From Flaccisagitta enflata (Eukaryota > Chaetognatha > Sagittoidea > Aphragmophora), in the NCBI GenBank assembly GCA_965153355.1, contig OZ231126.1, positions 36,146,001-36,210,000 on the forward strand: DNA of 64,000 nucleotides, read 5' to 3'. A program made the position numbers and the translations under genes. Of the stretch, positions 1 through 11,040 are shown piece by piece (within the stretch, counting starts at the first letter, position 1; every line of letters begins with the position of its first letter). The notes under the pieces were generated by a model. The model was not told where the DNA came from, searched no databases, and worked only from the letters and a program-made list of their open reading frames with translations.

Positions 1-595
1 GACGATTTCCCAATCATTTAATCTTTTATCACTAAATCTTTTTTCTCATGATAAGACCTGAATTTTGAACATTTTAAATCACTTACCAAGCGACACTTAA
101 GAAAGTGTGTCCTTACATATGTAGGCCCATCACTCACCAACCCTACCCATGGGGGAAGACGTACAACGATGGTTGCCTTGGTGAACCCCATATTCACTAC
201 CTTCTGGGTCCTAATTTTTTTCTTCTTTTTGTTAGCTTTTTTTTTCATCTTTCGAAAAGATGCAAAAAACCCCCATCATAGTTGTCAGGATTGATGTGCT
301 GATTTGGAAAAATTCTAATGAGCTCAACAAGGCAATTATTAATGTACTTCTAATCTAACAACACTTGCTAGAGAAAATAAACAAAGGAAAAGTTCATAAC
401 TATCGATCATCTGCGATAAGATGCATCAAAAGCGAATGATAACGCATCCAGAAACGAGGCGTGCATGTGGGTGTAAGCAGGGAGGTAGGAACCATATTTT
501 TCATTGAGCAGGGGAAGATTAGTGAAAAACATTAGACATTAACTAATGAAATCAGGAAAACGAATGAAGCTTGAATAACTATTGGACAGCCCCCA
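1..595. other. gene-free stretch, no recognised feature
   Basis: AT-rich sequence without an open frame of convincing composition. The only frame here (minus, 18-248) is lysine-rich low complexity read from a T-rich strand. I see no repeat family or splice-signal pattern. Confidence 0.4.
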
Positions 596-763
596 GGGAT
601 GAAGGAAACAAGTCCAGGCGGGCAATTCGATGCGTCATCTGCGTAATATCAGATGAGGCGTAACAGACCGACGGACGGATGGACGGACGGACCAACGAAC
701 GGACGGACGGACGGACGGACGGACAGACCCTCTAATAGAGATGCGATGTCGCATCTAAAAAGA
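596..763 (-). mobile_element. AGTCGCG-family element, AGATGCG variant
   Basis: On the minus strand it begins TTTTTAGATGCGACATCGCATCT, that is, T5 and then a near-perfect hairpin (AGATGCGA / TCGCATCT), followed by a (CCGT)n core. The architecture matches the T5-AGTCGCG...CGCGACT elements elsewhere in the window, but the hairpin bases differ on both sides of the stem. The far end (about 596-650) does not match the usual GGCCTTGTT terminus, so this may be a sister family. Confidence 0.5.
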
Positions 764-1176
764 CGGATAAAAGCCGATATAACCCTCTGTAATATCAGTA
801 CATATCATAACCCAAGCTATCAGTGACTAATGACATATCAGAAGACATCAATGACAAGAGACCAAAGAAAGGGGAGAGACGGGTATAATTGGGCAATGGT
901 ATAGCAACAAGCAACGGTATCCAATGACGTAACAGCGCAATGGAGAGGTAACTGTATCTACCTATCATAGGCTTCTGTCAGCAGCTCTTGGGCTTTCACT
1001 GGCTAATGTCAGCTGCCAGAGCTTCACACGAGGTCGGAAAAAGGTAAGACAAAAGGAGAGAAGGGCAAGGCCAAGGAGGATACGTCAAAGCCGGCTCAAC
1101 AAATGTTTCTCAAAGCAAGAAGGCTGAACTACAAAGGTACAGTAAATTGATGACTTTATGCATAAATAGGTAGCAA
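764..1176. other. gene-free stretch
   Basis: Unique-looking sequence without a supported gene, repeat or palindrome. Confidence 0.35.
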
Positions 1177-1252
1177 ACTGATTATTGAATATTGAATATT
1201 GAATATTGAATATTGAATATTGAATATTGAATATTGAATATTGAATATTGAA
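1177..1252. repeat. (ATTGAAT)n heptanucleotide array
   Basis: About ten uninterrupted copies of a 7-bp unit, decaying on the right into AAAATCAAAATTTG. The minus-strand frame over it (1085-1384) repeats FNIQYSI and is a repeat artefact. Confidence 0.9.
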
Positions 1253-1757
1253 AATCAAAATTTGAAAATCAAAAATATAATATTCAAAAATGATTAATCT
1301 ATAATGGTGTTTCCAAAACATTCCATTTTCTCCCAATTCTATCAAAAAAGTGACTGATATGATAGACTTTACATGAAGTACCATGTATTTACCATATGCT
1401 TAGTATCAAAAATCGAGAAATGTGCTTTCCGATAAATGACTTTCATCTTTTTGATCCGACTTGACAAAACCATTTACTTGCGAGTTGCGACTCTGTAAAC
1501 TGCCGGGTCGGTTAGGATTAGCAAAGAATGACCTAAGTTATCTGTTCGCCGATATGGATAGGTAAAATGTGTGAATGAATGGTAGAAGCCCAGATAAAAA
1601 ATCCAATAACACTCTGCGACTTGAAAGCATTTGCAGCAAGTTTTAAGAAAATAACCAAGAAATCAGAAGCCTTTTTTAAGGGGACTCAATTTAGAAAATA
1701 TCCCTCTAAATTCTTTGTAAACTTTGGAGGCTTGCTGCGGATAGTTATAGGTCGTAG

Positions 1758-1908
1758 TTTTTTTAGTCGCGGACACCCGACTCTATCAGCCACTTTGTCG
1801 GTCCGTTGGTCGGTCCGTCGGTCGTTCCGTTACAAAGTCCCTTTTTGAGGTTTTCCGCTCCTGCCCACCCGTCCGCGACTAATGTTGCCGTGTATACGGC
1901 CTTGTTTT
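1758..1908 (+). mobile_element. AGTCGCG-family short element
   Basis: The order of parts is T7, AGTCGCGGAC, a GGTC/CCGT-rich core, 'CTCCTGCCCACCC', then GTCCGCGACT, and a 3' end GTATACGGCCTTGTTTT. The 5' ten bases are the exact reverse complement of the GTCCGCGACT near the 3' end, although the local 5' hairpin is imperfect. It encodes no protein. Confidence 0.75.
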
Positions 1909-2221
1909 CTTCCCAAGGCGAAGTGTCGGCCCATCTATATGTCCATATGTTCGTCCCTAAAAAAAGCGTAATGATTCTTGTGCGTAAATGTTTTTTGAGA
2001 AACGCTGTTGTCCAACCGTGCGCGACAACGAGGGTTGTCTTAGTTAAGAGATGCGTAGATGCTACGTGGCCAGTTGATCAAATGGCGAAAAAAGTTCTTG
2101 ATTGCTTGATACATTTGTTGCCACCCATCGCAGATCATGAGACGTGACTCAATTTGCTTTGCACCATGGCGTTATTCTGAGCCGGAAAGAATGTAACTTT
2201 TTTAACATAGTGAGGTATATT

Positions 2222-2395
2222 GTCCCACATGAAAGGAAGGAGGGAAGGTAGGAAGGTAGGAAGGAAGGAAGGAAGGGAGGAAGGAAGGAAGGAAGGAAGG
2301 AAGGAAGGAAAGAAATTAGGGAGGAAGGGAGGACGGACGGAAAGGAGAAAGAAAAGAAAGGGCGGAAAGGAAAGAAGGAGGGAAGGAACAAAGAA
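2222..2395. repeat. (GGAA)n purine-rich microsatellite
   Basis: GGAA/GGAGG/GAAA tract with strong strand asymmetry. It produces the artefactual SFLPSFLPS and KEGRKEG frames on the two strands. Confidence 0.9.
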
Positions 2396-2443
2396 TGAAT
2401 GAAACAAAGAAAGAAAAGTAAAAAAAGACAGGAAGAAGCCGTG

Positions 2444-3020
2444 TTACACCGTCTTCGGATCGGACTGTAAAATGCAAAACCTTTATAACTCCTAAACCAC
2501 GTGGAAAAAAATCATGAAATTTTCAGTGAATATTGGTAACATGTGACGGTTTTTGCATGTCAAAGCTCAGATCAGAGTATGGAAAAGATGAGGGGAAAGC
2601 AAAATATTGAAAGAATATCCATTTTTTAAGCAACATTGCTTTTTTTCCTGTTTTTTTTTTTTTTTTTTTTTTTTTGAAGGTGCTGTTTTTTTTCTAAGAA
2701 TATGCAGGAAAAGGATAATACATAAGTTAACATCTGTCATCAAAAATAAATCAAGAGTTTTTGTTGAAATGCAAAGCAATTTCAAGCAGATAAAGACAAC
2801 TCCATCCTAAGGAAATGGGGAAAAATTGATCCTAATTAAAAGATGGGTTTTCTTTCAATATTTCTTTTTCCCTCACCTTTTCTATACTATGATCTGAGCT
2901 TTGACATGCAAAAATCGTCACATGATACCAATATTTATTGAAAATTTTATGACTTTTTTCTTGGTGGTTTAGGAGCTATAAAGGTTTTGCATTTTACAGT
3001 CCGATCCGAAGACGGTGTAA
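2444..3020. mobile_element. MITE-like element, TIR TTACACCGTCTTCGGATCGG
   Basis: The first bases TTACACCGTCTTCGGATCGG are repeated as an exact reverse complement at the right end (…CCGATCCGAAGACGGTGTAA). The arms stay complementary, with scattered mismatches, for about 140 bp, through GCAAAACCTTTATA and 'AAAGCTCAGATCA'. The middle is a poly-T run and AT-rich sequence with no transposase frame. Target duplication is ambiguous: a TA lies just inside each terminus. This looks like a non-autonomous DNA transposon. Confidence 0.8.
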
Positions 3021-3884
3021 ACTAGGCGCAAGCAACACGTGTTTTAAAGCGTTTGTGCACGCCAATAAAACTTGCATCAACGGGTATGTGCATGCATGTA
3101 ACACGTGTACAAGCGCTTAAGAGTTTTGCGTGCGCCGTTGGATGAAAGACGACCTTTGGCGATCTCGGCTTGAGTGTAAAATCCTGTTCATCGCGCGAGT
3201 TCACGACACGTGTTACACCTCGCAGCCAGGACCAACAACCAACTTCAAAACGTCAACTGGAAGAAAACAAATTGTTGTGGCAAAAACACAAAACTCAACA
3301 TTTGGTTGGTTGAGTGGTTAGGTGCGGTTGGTTGTTTGATTGTATGGTTTATGTAGGTTGGTTAATGGTTGATGAATAGATAGACGCATGGACATTGGAC
3401 AGACTGACCAACTCTTCTGTTAATGGAAGCAAGGGCCTACACAAAGGCCAAGCCAAAAATCGTGCTGTCAATATCGTCAATGGGGGCATCTGGTGACACA
3501 GAATGCTTTCATCATGCCCTATCACTCTGTCTGTCTCAATACTTTTGCTGCACTGCCATCTAATTTTGACCTTTATGAACTAACATTCAAACGCCACAAA
3601 TCTACGAGAAATTCCCATCAGCTCATGAATATTTCCAAAGCTGTAGTTGCCATTGTTTTCTGCGTCATTTCCCTCTCTGTTTCTTCGCTTTGGTTCTTAC
3701 ATGTTCCTTTTTCTTCTTTATCAATTTCTTTTTTCTATCATTTTTTTTTATTGTTTGTTTATCTAAAATTGCTTCTCTTCATCTCATATCAGTTCCTCAA
3801 TTCTTTTTTTTTTCATGAATAGAATTATTAATATATTTTTCCATACAGTTTCACCCTTTTCTCTATCTTTTTTTTCTTCTCTCT
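3021..3884. other. gene-free stretch
   Basis: Mixed sequence with short TGGTTGG and ACACGTGT repetition. The longest frame (plus, 3493-3822) becomes hydrophobic and T-rich toward the microsatellite and shows no recognisable domain. Confidence 0.35.
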
Positions 3885-4196
<312 letters not shown>

Positions 4197-4400
4197 CTCT
4201 CATTTCCCTCTTTTTCCTCCCCATTCATGTCGTAATCACGCGACAGGGGTTCCGGAATGAGCCGCTGCCGTCGGATTAGAAACGGTCTGACCGAAGGATG
4301 TTTCGAGGGATAGCGTGGGGCGAGTGAGACGTAAGGAAACGTCGTTCACAATCCGCATCGATCGTTAACAGCATTGCCTGCCTGCCTGTTGCCAGCGTGA

Positions 4401-4409
4401 TCTCTCTCT

Positions 4410-4466
<57 letters not shown>

Positions 4467-4526
4467 CTCTCTCTCTCTCTCTCTTCCATCTCTATCTTCA
4501 ATGGATATTTAAGGAGAGAGAGAGAA

Positions 4527-4621
<95 letters not shown>

Positions 4622-4661
4622 AAAGAAAGAGAGAGAAAGAGGAAGAGAGAGGAAGAGATAG
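4401..4661. repeat. facing (CT)n and (GA)n arrays
   Basis: (CT)n at 4401-4484 is followed 28 bp later by (GA)n at 4513-4661. The two tracts are mutually complementary, so the whole can form a long hairpin. Confidence 0.9.
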
Positions 4662-5023
4662 AGATAGATTTTCTTGCAAATGGGGAAAAGACCAGACGTT
4701 AAAGATCGCTTTTGTCAAACCATTTACATTTTGCACGAATCAAAACTTTAAGATCTCGCCTACTGCTCGAGATATTTTGACTAACGGCTGTCGATTGAGA
4801 GCGAGGCAACACAGATTCGTTGTGACTACGTTTGCAAACAACCATAGTTTTATAACTTGCCTTAAAAACTAAGCTCTATTGTCTCCAATCCAGTTTTCCT
4901 CCTCCCCTCACCCATCTACCCTCAATCTTCGCCATTTTCTTAACCAGCTTCCAGCTCCACCACCTCCCCATGCAAAATTCCACATAGTATACTTCCACCT
5001 CGACCATCTGTCTGTAAACTTTC

Positions 5024-5192
5024 TTTTTAGTTGCGGACACGCAACTCTATAAGAGGCTTTGTCCATCCGTCTGTCGGTCCGTCCGTCGGTCCGTCCGTCG
5101 GTCCGTCAGCACGAGTCGCAAAGTGGGAAAACGAGCATATCAACCCCTGCCCACCCGTCCGCAACTGGTGGCCGTGTATCTGGCCTTGTTTT
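5024..5192 (+). mobile_element. AGTCGCG-family element with compensated termini
   Basis: Starts T5-AGTTGCGGAC and carries GTCCGCAACT near the 3' end, before GGCCGTGTATCTGGCCTTGTTTT. Both the local hairpin (AGTTGCG/CGCAACT) and the long-distance pairing are perfect, even though the sequence differs from the consensus AGTCGCG at a paired position. The core is (CCGT/GGTC)n. Confidence 0.8.
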
Positions 5193-5682
5193 AGCCTCTT
5201 CCCGTCTCCAACGTCGCCCGTAAACTCCTTTCACCTCCACCATCACCCGATCCACCCTCTACCTTCAATTTCTCCCCATTCACCTCCTCTACTACCCTCT
5301 CCCCGTCCCTCCACCACCTCCGCTTTCTCCTCCTCACCAGAGTCTGTGAACAACGACCTCTCCATGTCTCCGATTGGCATTTGTCCACACTTGTGGCCAA
5401 GTCATTTAGTCAGTAGATTTGGCGCCAAGTGGCCACTTATTTTCGGTAATTCGGCGTCCACATTACAAAGAAATGCAAGATTTACTGAGGATGGATACAC
5501 AACGGCGTGCGCTGGGGGGCTGGGGCCAGGCGTGCGTAGTACAAAAAAAAAAACAGAAAAAAAGCTTAACTTTGAATATCAAACACAAAAAGATCTCCTT
5601 AACACGGATGGACTCACGAAAAGCGTATTGATCAACAGGTAAACATAAGTTACATAACTGACAATCAACTTGCAATCATCAG

Positions 5683-5975
5683 TTTCTTTTTAGTCGCGAA
5701 ACTATATGAGGCTTTGTTCGTCCGTCTGTTTGTGTGTCTATCGGTCCATCGGCCCGTTGGTCCATCTGTCCATCCATTCGTCCGTCCATCTGTCTGTCTG
5801 CCCATCCATCCACCTATCCGTCCATCTGTTCGTCCATCCATCCGTCTGTCCATGCGGGTTACTTGTTCCCCTTGACGTTGGCTATCAACGACTCAGTCAG
5901 TAATCTGGTGAAGCTTCCAAGCTCGACCCAACTAACCGTCCGTAAAGCTAGTGCCGTTTATCTAGCCTTGTTTTT
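5683..5975 (+). mobile_element. AGTCGCG-family element, diverged and expanded core
   Basis: T5-AGTCGCG at the left, a CCATC/CCGT-rich core of roughly 150 bp, and a right end GTGCCGTTTATCTAGCCTTGTTTTT. The inner GCGACT motif is lost. An old copy. Confidence 0.6.
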
Positions 5976-6159
5976 CGCTCCCCGTCGAAGTGGAAAGAGA
6001 CAAGTCTATGAGAACTTTGATATTGTCGTGTGCGTCGGACCTTCCAAATTAAGTTTTTAACAAATAAGAAAAAATAAACAAACCACACTTCAAACGATCA
6101 CGCAAGACCGTGAATTCACCTCACATTTAGAAATACAATAGCTTGTGTATCAATTTTTG

Positions 6160-6270
6160 TGATGGACGGACGGACCAAGGAACCTACAGATGGACAGACG
6201 GATGGGCCGACGGATGGACCGACGGACGGAACAACGGACGAATGGACAACGTGACTTGTAAAGTCGCATT
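6160..6270 (-). mobile_element. partial AGTCGCG-family element
   Basis: A (GGAC)n core followed by ACTTGTAAAGTCGCATTGCACCCGAC, which resembles a decayed terminal hairpin. The far terminus is not recognisable. Confidence 0.4.
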
Positions 6271-6596
6271 GCACCCGACCAAAACTCATCAAGAAATTGA
6301 ATAAGATAATAAATGTCAAGAGAAACCACCAGAGAGAGCATAGGAATTCCCTTCGATGAAATCGTCGCCGAAAGCAAACAATCTGGAATCGAAATTGTAT
6401 CATCGTCGTTGCTCCGATGTTTTTGTTGTCCTTCGCTTCGCATCTTAGTCCTTGTACATTCAAAGATAATGGTGCCATCCCCATGGGACGACGATCTCAA
6501 CTGACCCGACTCATGATTTAATGAGGTCAAAATCGTTTTGTCTTTTTTTGGTTTGAGCTTTATGGATGAAGGGATACCCGAACAATTGACCGAGGA

Positions 6597-6653
<57 letters not shown>

Positions 6654-6740
6654 CTGGGGCACAGACAGATACAGATGCATAGGAAGGGGGACACAGATAT
6701 CGTCGTCGTCGTCATCGTCGTCGTCGTCGTCGTCGTCGAC
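6597..6740. repeat. (GA)n and (GTC)n microsatellites
   Basis: (GA)n at about 6597-6651 and (GTC)n at about 6701-6739. The poly-Asp and poly-Ser frames here come from the trinucleotide array. Confidence 0.9.
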
Positions 6741-7363
6741 ATCAATGGACGGAATAGTGATGCTAAAGACGACTAGAAAAGAAGGCACAGCGACAAACCA
6801 ACAAACTTTTAAGTCGCAAAACGCCTGAGTCCATGAAGCCAAAAAAAAATATGTAAAGAAAGAGCCTGCCATAGTACAGACTACATTAGAGAAAAGTTCC
6901 CTGAGGTAACATATTTAGAAAAAACAAGCAAACAAAAACCCAAAGGGCAGAAGAAAAAGGAAGGTAACGTATTCTTTGGCTTGTGGCAGTTTCCGTTCAG
7001 TTCTTTCGTTAATCTTGGGTGCCGTATTTCATGTAAGGTGAGTGTTTCGAACTGTTTTTTTTTTATAGCGCAGATTTGTCAGTTTAGAGCAGGGGTGGTT
7101 CGAAAGTGTACACGCGCCAGTAAGCACGGTTACTTGCGTGATAATGAACTCATGTAGGCTTTGCATTTTGTGTTTTCTTTTCATGAGTGTTAAGTATGAG
7201 GATAATGAACTCAATGGCGCGCCATAGCGGTCGACTGATATTGCAAATTGTAAAGTGGCGTGCATCCGGTGATGGCAGGTAAGTCTTGGTTAGAAGATTG
7301 TGACCAAAAATCACTAATGTTCAAGACAAGACAAGGATGTGAGATGACTATAACATGCAAATG

Positions 7364-7368
<5 letters not shown>

Positions 7369-7448
<80 letters not shown>
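7369..7448. repeat. (CT)n microsatellite
   Basis: About 40 uninterrupted dinucleotide units. Confidence 0.95.
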
Positions 7449-7453
<5 letters not shown>

Positions 7454-7553
7454 TCTCCATTTTGTGTGACAAGTGGTAAGGAGAAAGAGCGTGAAGAGAC
7501 GCAAAAAGGGTGATAAATCAAGTCTGTAGACAAAGTGGTCATCTATCTTTTTA

Positions 7554-7767
7554 CATCTTCTTCTTCTTCTTCTTCTTCTTCTTCTTCTTCTTCTTCTTCT
7601 TCTCCTTCTTCTTCTTCTTCTTCTTCTTCTTCTTCATTTTCTTCTTCTTTTTCTTCTTTTTCTTTTTCTTCATCTTCTTCTTCTTCTTCTTCTTCTTCTT
7701 CTTCTTCTTCTTCTTCTTCTTCTTCTTCTTCTTCTTCTTCTTCTTCTTCTTCTTCTTCTTCTTCTTC

Positions 7768-7799
<32 letters not shown>

Positions 7800-7868
7800 C
7801 TTCTTCTTCTTCTTCTTCTTCTTCTTCTTCTTCTTCTTCTTCTTCTTCTTCTTCTTCTTCTTCTTCTT

Positions 7869-7899
<31 letters not shown>

Positions 7900-7998
7900 T
7901 TTTTCCTCTTCTTCTTCTTCTTCTTCTTTTTCGTTTTTTCCTACTTCCTCTTCTACTTCTTCGTATTTCTCTTCTTCCTCTCCTCATTCTTCTTTTCC
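7554..7998. repeat. (TTC)n array, about 440 bp
   Basis: Nearly pure TTC to about 7895, then degenerate TTC/TTTTCC. Long polypurine-polypyrimidine tracts like this can form triplex DNA. All three plus frames are open only because of the repeat. Confidence 0.95.
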
Positions 7999-8005
7999 TT
8001 CGTTT

Positions 8006-8228
8006 TTGGGCAGCGGCCCCAAAGGGCTGATGTCCTGTAGGACACAGGGGAGAATTTCCAGACGTCCATCCGTCTGTACGTCCGTATGTTGGTACGTCCA
8101 TCCAGCCGTCCCCCCTGAGGCCCCTCTCAGGCCCCATATCAGCCCTCTCAGGCCACTTTTCACTCCACTTCATCAGCTGATCATTCCAAGCAGAGCATCA
8201 GGTACCGCTGACCATATGCAATCCTTGG
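8006..8228 (+). mobile_element. GGGCAGCGGCCCC-family element, left half
   Basis: Head GGGCAGCGGCCCCAAAGGG, then 'ATGTCCTGTAGGACACAGGGG' (a 7-bp hairpin), a short CCGT core and CTCTCAGGCC units. It ends in GGTACCGCTGACCATATGCA, the same outer motif as other copies. The mirrored right head is absent. Confidence 0.6.
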
Positions 8229-8236
8229 ATAACTAG

Positions 8237-8858
8237 TAGCCTGTACTGAAATGACTAAAACCAAAAAAAAATTGGGATTCTCCAAGCAGTTCATGTTGTG
8301 AAGCTGTCTAGGACTTCTATTTTAATCATTTGGTTGCCGCACCTTACCTTGAACTACCCATGGGTAGATAGAATACCAAAAATTTCAAAAGCTCAAATCA
8401 AATTTTCAACTGCAGATTTGAAATCTGCATGAAAAACTGTCTGTTGAAAGTGCTTTTCTTCTTTCAAAATTCCTTCGGGATCATTAGCAAAATCCATGCT
8501 AAAGATTTTTAAAAAAGGTTAGTTCAATGATTTTACAAAGAAACTAAAAGAAAAGGTATGTTTTGCAATATTTGGCAGCACTTTTTACCACCTTTTTTTT
8601 AGAAAATCAAAAAAAGGAAAACACTTTCAATCGTCAGTTTTTTCAGCAGATTCCAAAATTGCAGTCAGAATTGAAATTTGAGTAATTTGAAATTGTCGAT
8701 TACCTATAGGGTTAGGGTTAATAGAAGTTAAGGCATGGCCACCTAAAAGTAGAATTTCAAACCCAATGATGATTTCAATAAAGCCCAAGACAGTCCCACA
8801 ACATGATCTGCTCGGAGAATGTTAGTTTCATTGCTTTTTGTCATTTAAGTACAGGCTA
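8237..8858. mobile_element. hAT-like MITE with 8-bp target duplication
   Basis: The left end TAGCCTGTACTGAAATGAC and the right end GTCATTTAAGTACAGGCTA are inverted repeats with one mismatch, and looser complementarity continues inward (CATGTTGTG…CACAACATG). The flanks are ATAACTAG (8229-8236) and ATGACTAG (8859-8866), an 8-bp direct repeat with one difference, which is the length typical of hAT elements. No transposase frame. It lies between two GGGCAGCGG-family copies. Confidence 0.75.
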
Positions 8859-8892
8859 ATGACTAGTTTTTTAGTTTTTTTCTTGCCATTTT

Positions 8893-9506
8893 TGGGCAGC
8901 GGCCCCAAAGGGGCCCCAAAGGGTCCGATGACCTATGCTTTTACACATAGGGGAAATTTCTCCTTCTTCTTCTTCTCCTTCTTCTCCGTCCCCCCCCCCT
9001 CAAGACCCAAATCCTAGTCTCAAGACCCAAATCCTATCTTCAAGGCTCAAATCCCCACTTTGAAGCTCAAATCCCAGCCTTGAGGCTCGAATCTCAGTCT
9101 CCAGGCTAAAATCCCAGCCTCGAGGCTCAAATCCCAGCCCTTATACTCAAGGCACAAATCCCAGCCTTGAAGCTCAAATCCTAGCCTCGAAGCTCAAATA
9201 CCAGCTTCCAAGCTCAAATCCCTGCCCCAAAGCTCAAATCCCAACCTCAAAGCTCAAATCCCAGCCTTGAAGCTCAAATCTTAGCCTTGAAGCTGAAATC
9301 CCAGCCTGGAATCTCAAATCCCAGCCTCAAGGCCCTAATCCAAGCCTCAAGGCCCCTATTCCAGCCTCCATGCCCTAATTCCATCCTTGAGGCCCAAATA
9401 AAAACAGCATAGGTCATCGGCTCCTTCGGGGCCGCTGCCCCTCTAACCACCTCACACCACCATACACTCACATAGGGGCAATGGGTACCGCTGACCATCT
9501 ACAGTA
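8893..9506. mobile_element. GGGCAGCGGCCCC-family foldback element with minisatellite core
   Basis: The head GGGCAGCGGCCCCAAAGGGG at 8894 and the inverted tail GGGGCCGCTGCCC near 9428-9440 bracket a degenerate tandem array of 20-21 bp units containing CTCAAATCCCAGCC. CATAGGGG motifs lie on both sides and the outer motif GGTACCGCTGACCAT follows. Non-coding. Confidence 0.7.
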
Positions 9507-9516
9507 GATGTCGTCT

Positions 9517-10021
9517 ATTCATTACAGGAAGACAAATAAAGTTAAGAGAGTGATATTTGGAATATAGATTAATAAAAGGATGCTTTATTGCCCATGGGTG
9601 TTGGTTGCCATGGAAACACATTTTCATGTATTCACTCTAAAGTATCAATATTTTGAGAAATTTTTTTAGGGAACATTGTTTAAAATAAAATTTGCCACAA
9701 CTTTCCCACAGTATGTTCTGTAAGAATATTTCTCGTTTAGCTGTTGCTAGGGAGCGTAACTATGTGTGACAGCCCTGTGATGCTCCCTAGCAACCGCCAA
9801 ACCAGCGATATTCTTACAGAACATACTGTGGGAAAGTTGTAGCAAATTTTATTTTAAACAATGTTCCCTCAAAAAATTTCTCAAAAAACTGATACTTTAG
9901 CGTAAATACATGAAAATGTGTTTCCATGGCAACCAACACCCATGGGCAATAAAGCATCCTTTTATTAGTTTATATTTCAAATATCACTCTCTTAACTTTA
10001 TTTGTCTTCCTGTAATGAATT
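9517..10021. mobile_element. near-perfect 500-bp palindrome (foldback element)
   Basis: Arms 9517-9755 and 9782-10021 are reverse complements with few mismatches, separated by a 26-nt loop. Examples are ATTCATTACAGGAAGACAAA with its complement at the far end, and GTTGCTAGGGAGC with GCTCCCTAGCAAC at the loop. A further inverted motif (ACAGTAGATGTC / GACATCTACTGT) lies just outside, offset by about 17 bp. No coding capacity; the plus frame starting at 9910 is part of an arm. Confidence 0.85.
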
Positions 10022-10159
10022 CCCCCGTATTTCCAAGTCTAGATGACATCTACTGTAACGCTTTTGCGACTATTCTTCTTGCCTTTCTCCTTCTTCTACT
10101 ACGCCTCCTTCTTCTCCTTCTTTCTCTTCTTCTCCTTCTCTTTTCGCATCCTGTCGGTC

Positions 10160-10590
10160 ACCGGAGCTTTTCCGGCATCACAACCCCATTTTCCCGCTTG
10201 AATAAGCCCATTTACCGCCTTCAAAACGTTGTAAACTCCATTTCTGCCTCATCCTCAACCCTCATTTTCTCGTCCTTGTGAACCCTTTCTCTTCTTTATC
10301 GACATCCTCAACCCCTATAAACCCCTTTTTCTCGTCTTTTTGAACCCCATTTCCACCCTCATCTTCGCCTCACCATAAACCACCATTTTCTTGTCCTTGT
10401 GAACCCAATCTCCAACTCATCGACATCATAAACCTCCATTTTCTTGCCCATATAAACCCGTTTCCTGCCTCATCATAAACCCCCATTTTCTTGCCCATAT
10501 GAACCCGTTTTCTGCCTCTCTGCTCCATCATAAACCCCCATTTTCTCGTCCTTATGAACCCCATTTCCCGCCTCCCATTAAAGCTGCATT
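10160..10590. repeat. degenerate minisatellite with CATAAACCCCCATTTTCT units
   Basis: At least six imperfect copies of a unit of about 50-60 bp containing ATAAACCcCCATTTTCtTG and TGAACCC. C/T-rich and G-poor on the plus strand. No gene. Confidence 0.65.
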
Positions 10591-10892
10591 TTTGGCCATG
10601 TTTTCCGTCACCTCATCCTTTTTCTCAAAATCTTCGGTAATTTTTCCCCCTCTTCTTTTTAAGTCTGCAGGTCTTTAGGTCAGTCTGAAAGCAGGTTTTT
10701 AGAATAGAATTCAGTCAGCTTTTCCTTCGATGAAGCGGAATTTGAATGCTCGGGATTTTTTTTTCTTTTTTTTTTATGCCTTCGCTGTGCACCTGTATCT
10801 GGCCTTGTTCCCGATAACATTTCCCATTTCTTTCCTTATTTTTCTGATTTTTTTATATTCGTTTTTAAGGAGGAAAATGCGATGGCGCGAAG

Positions 10893-11021
<129 letters not shown>

Positions 11022-11040
11022 GAGAAAGGGAAGTGAAAGT

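Noticed and set aside
7510-8236. Poly-Phe, poly-Ser and poly-Arg frames over the TTC array
   Set aside because: Repeat artefact on both strands.
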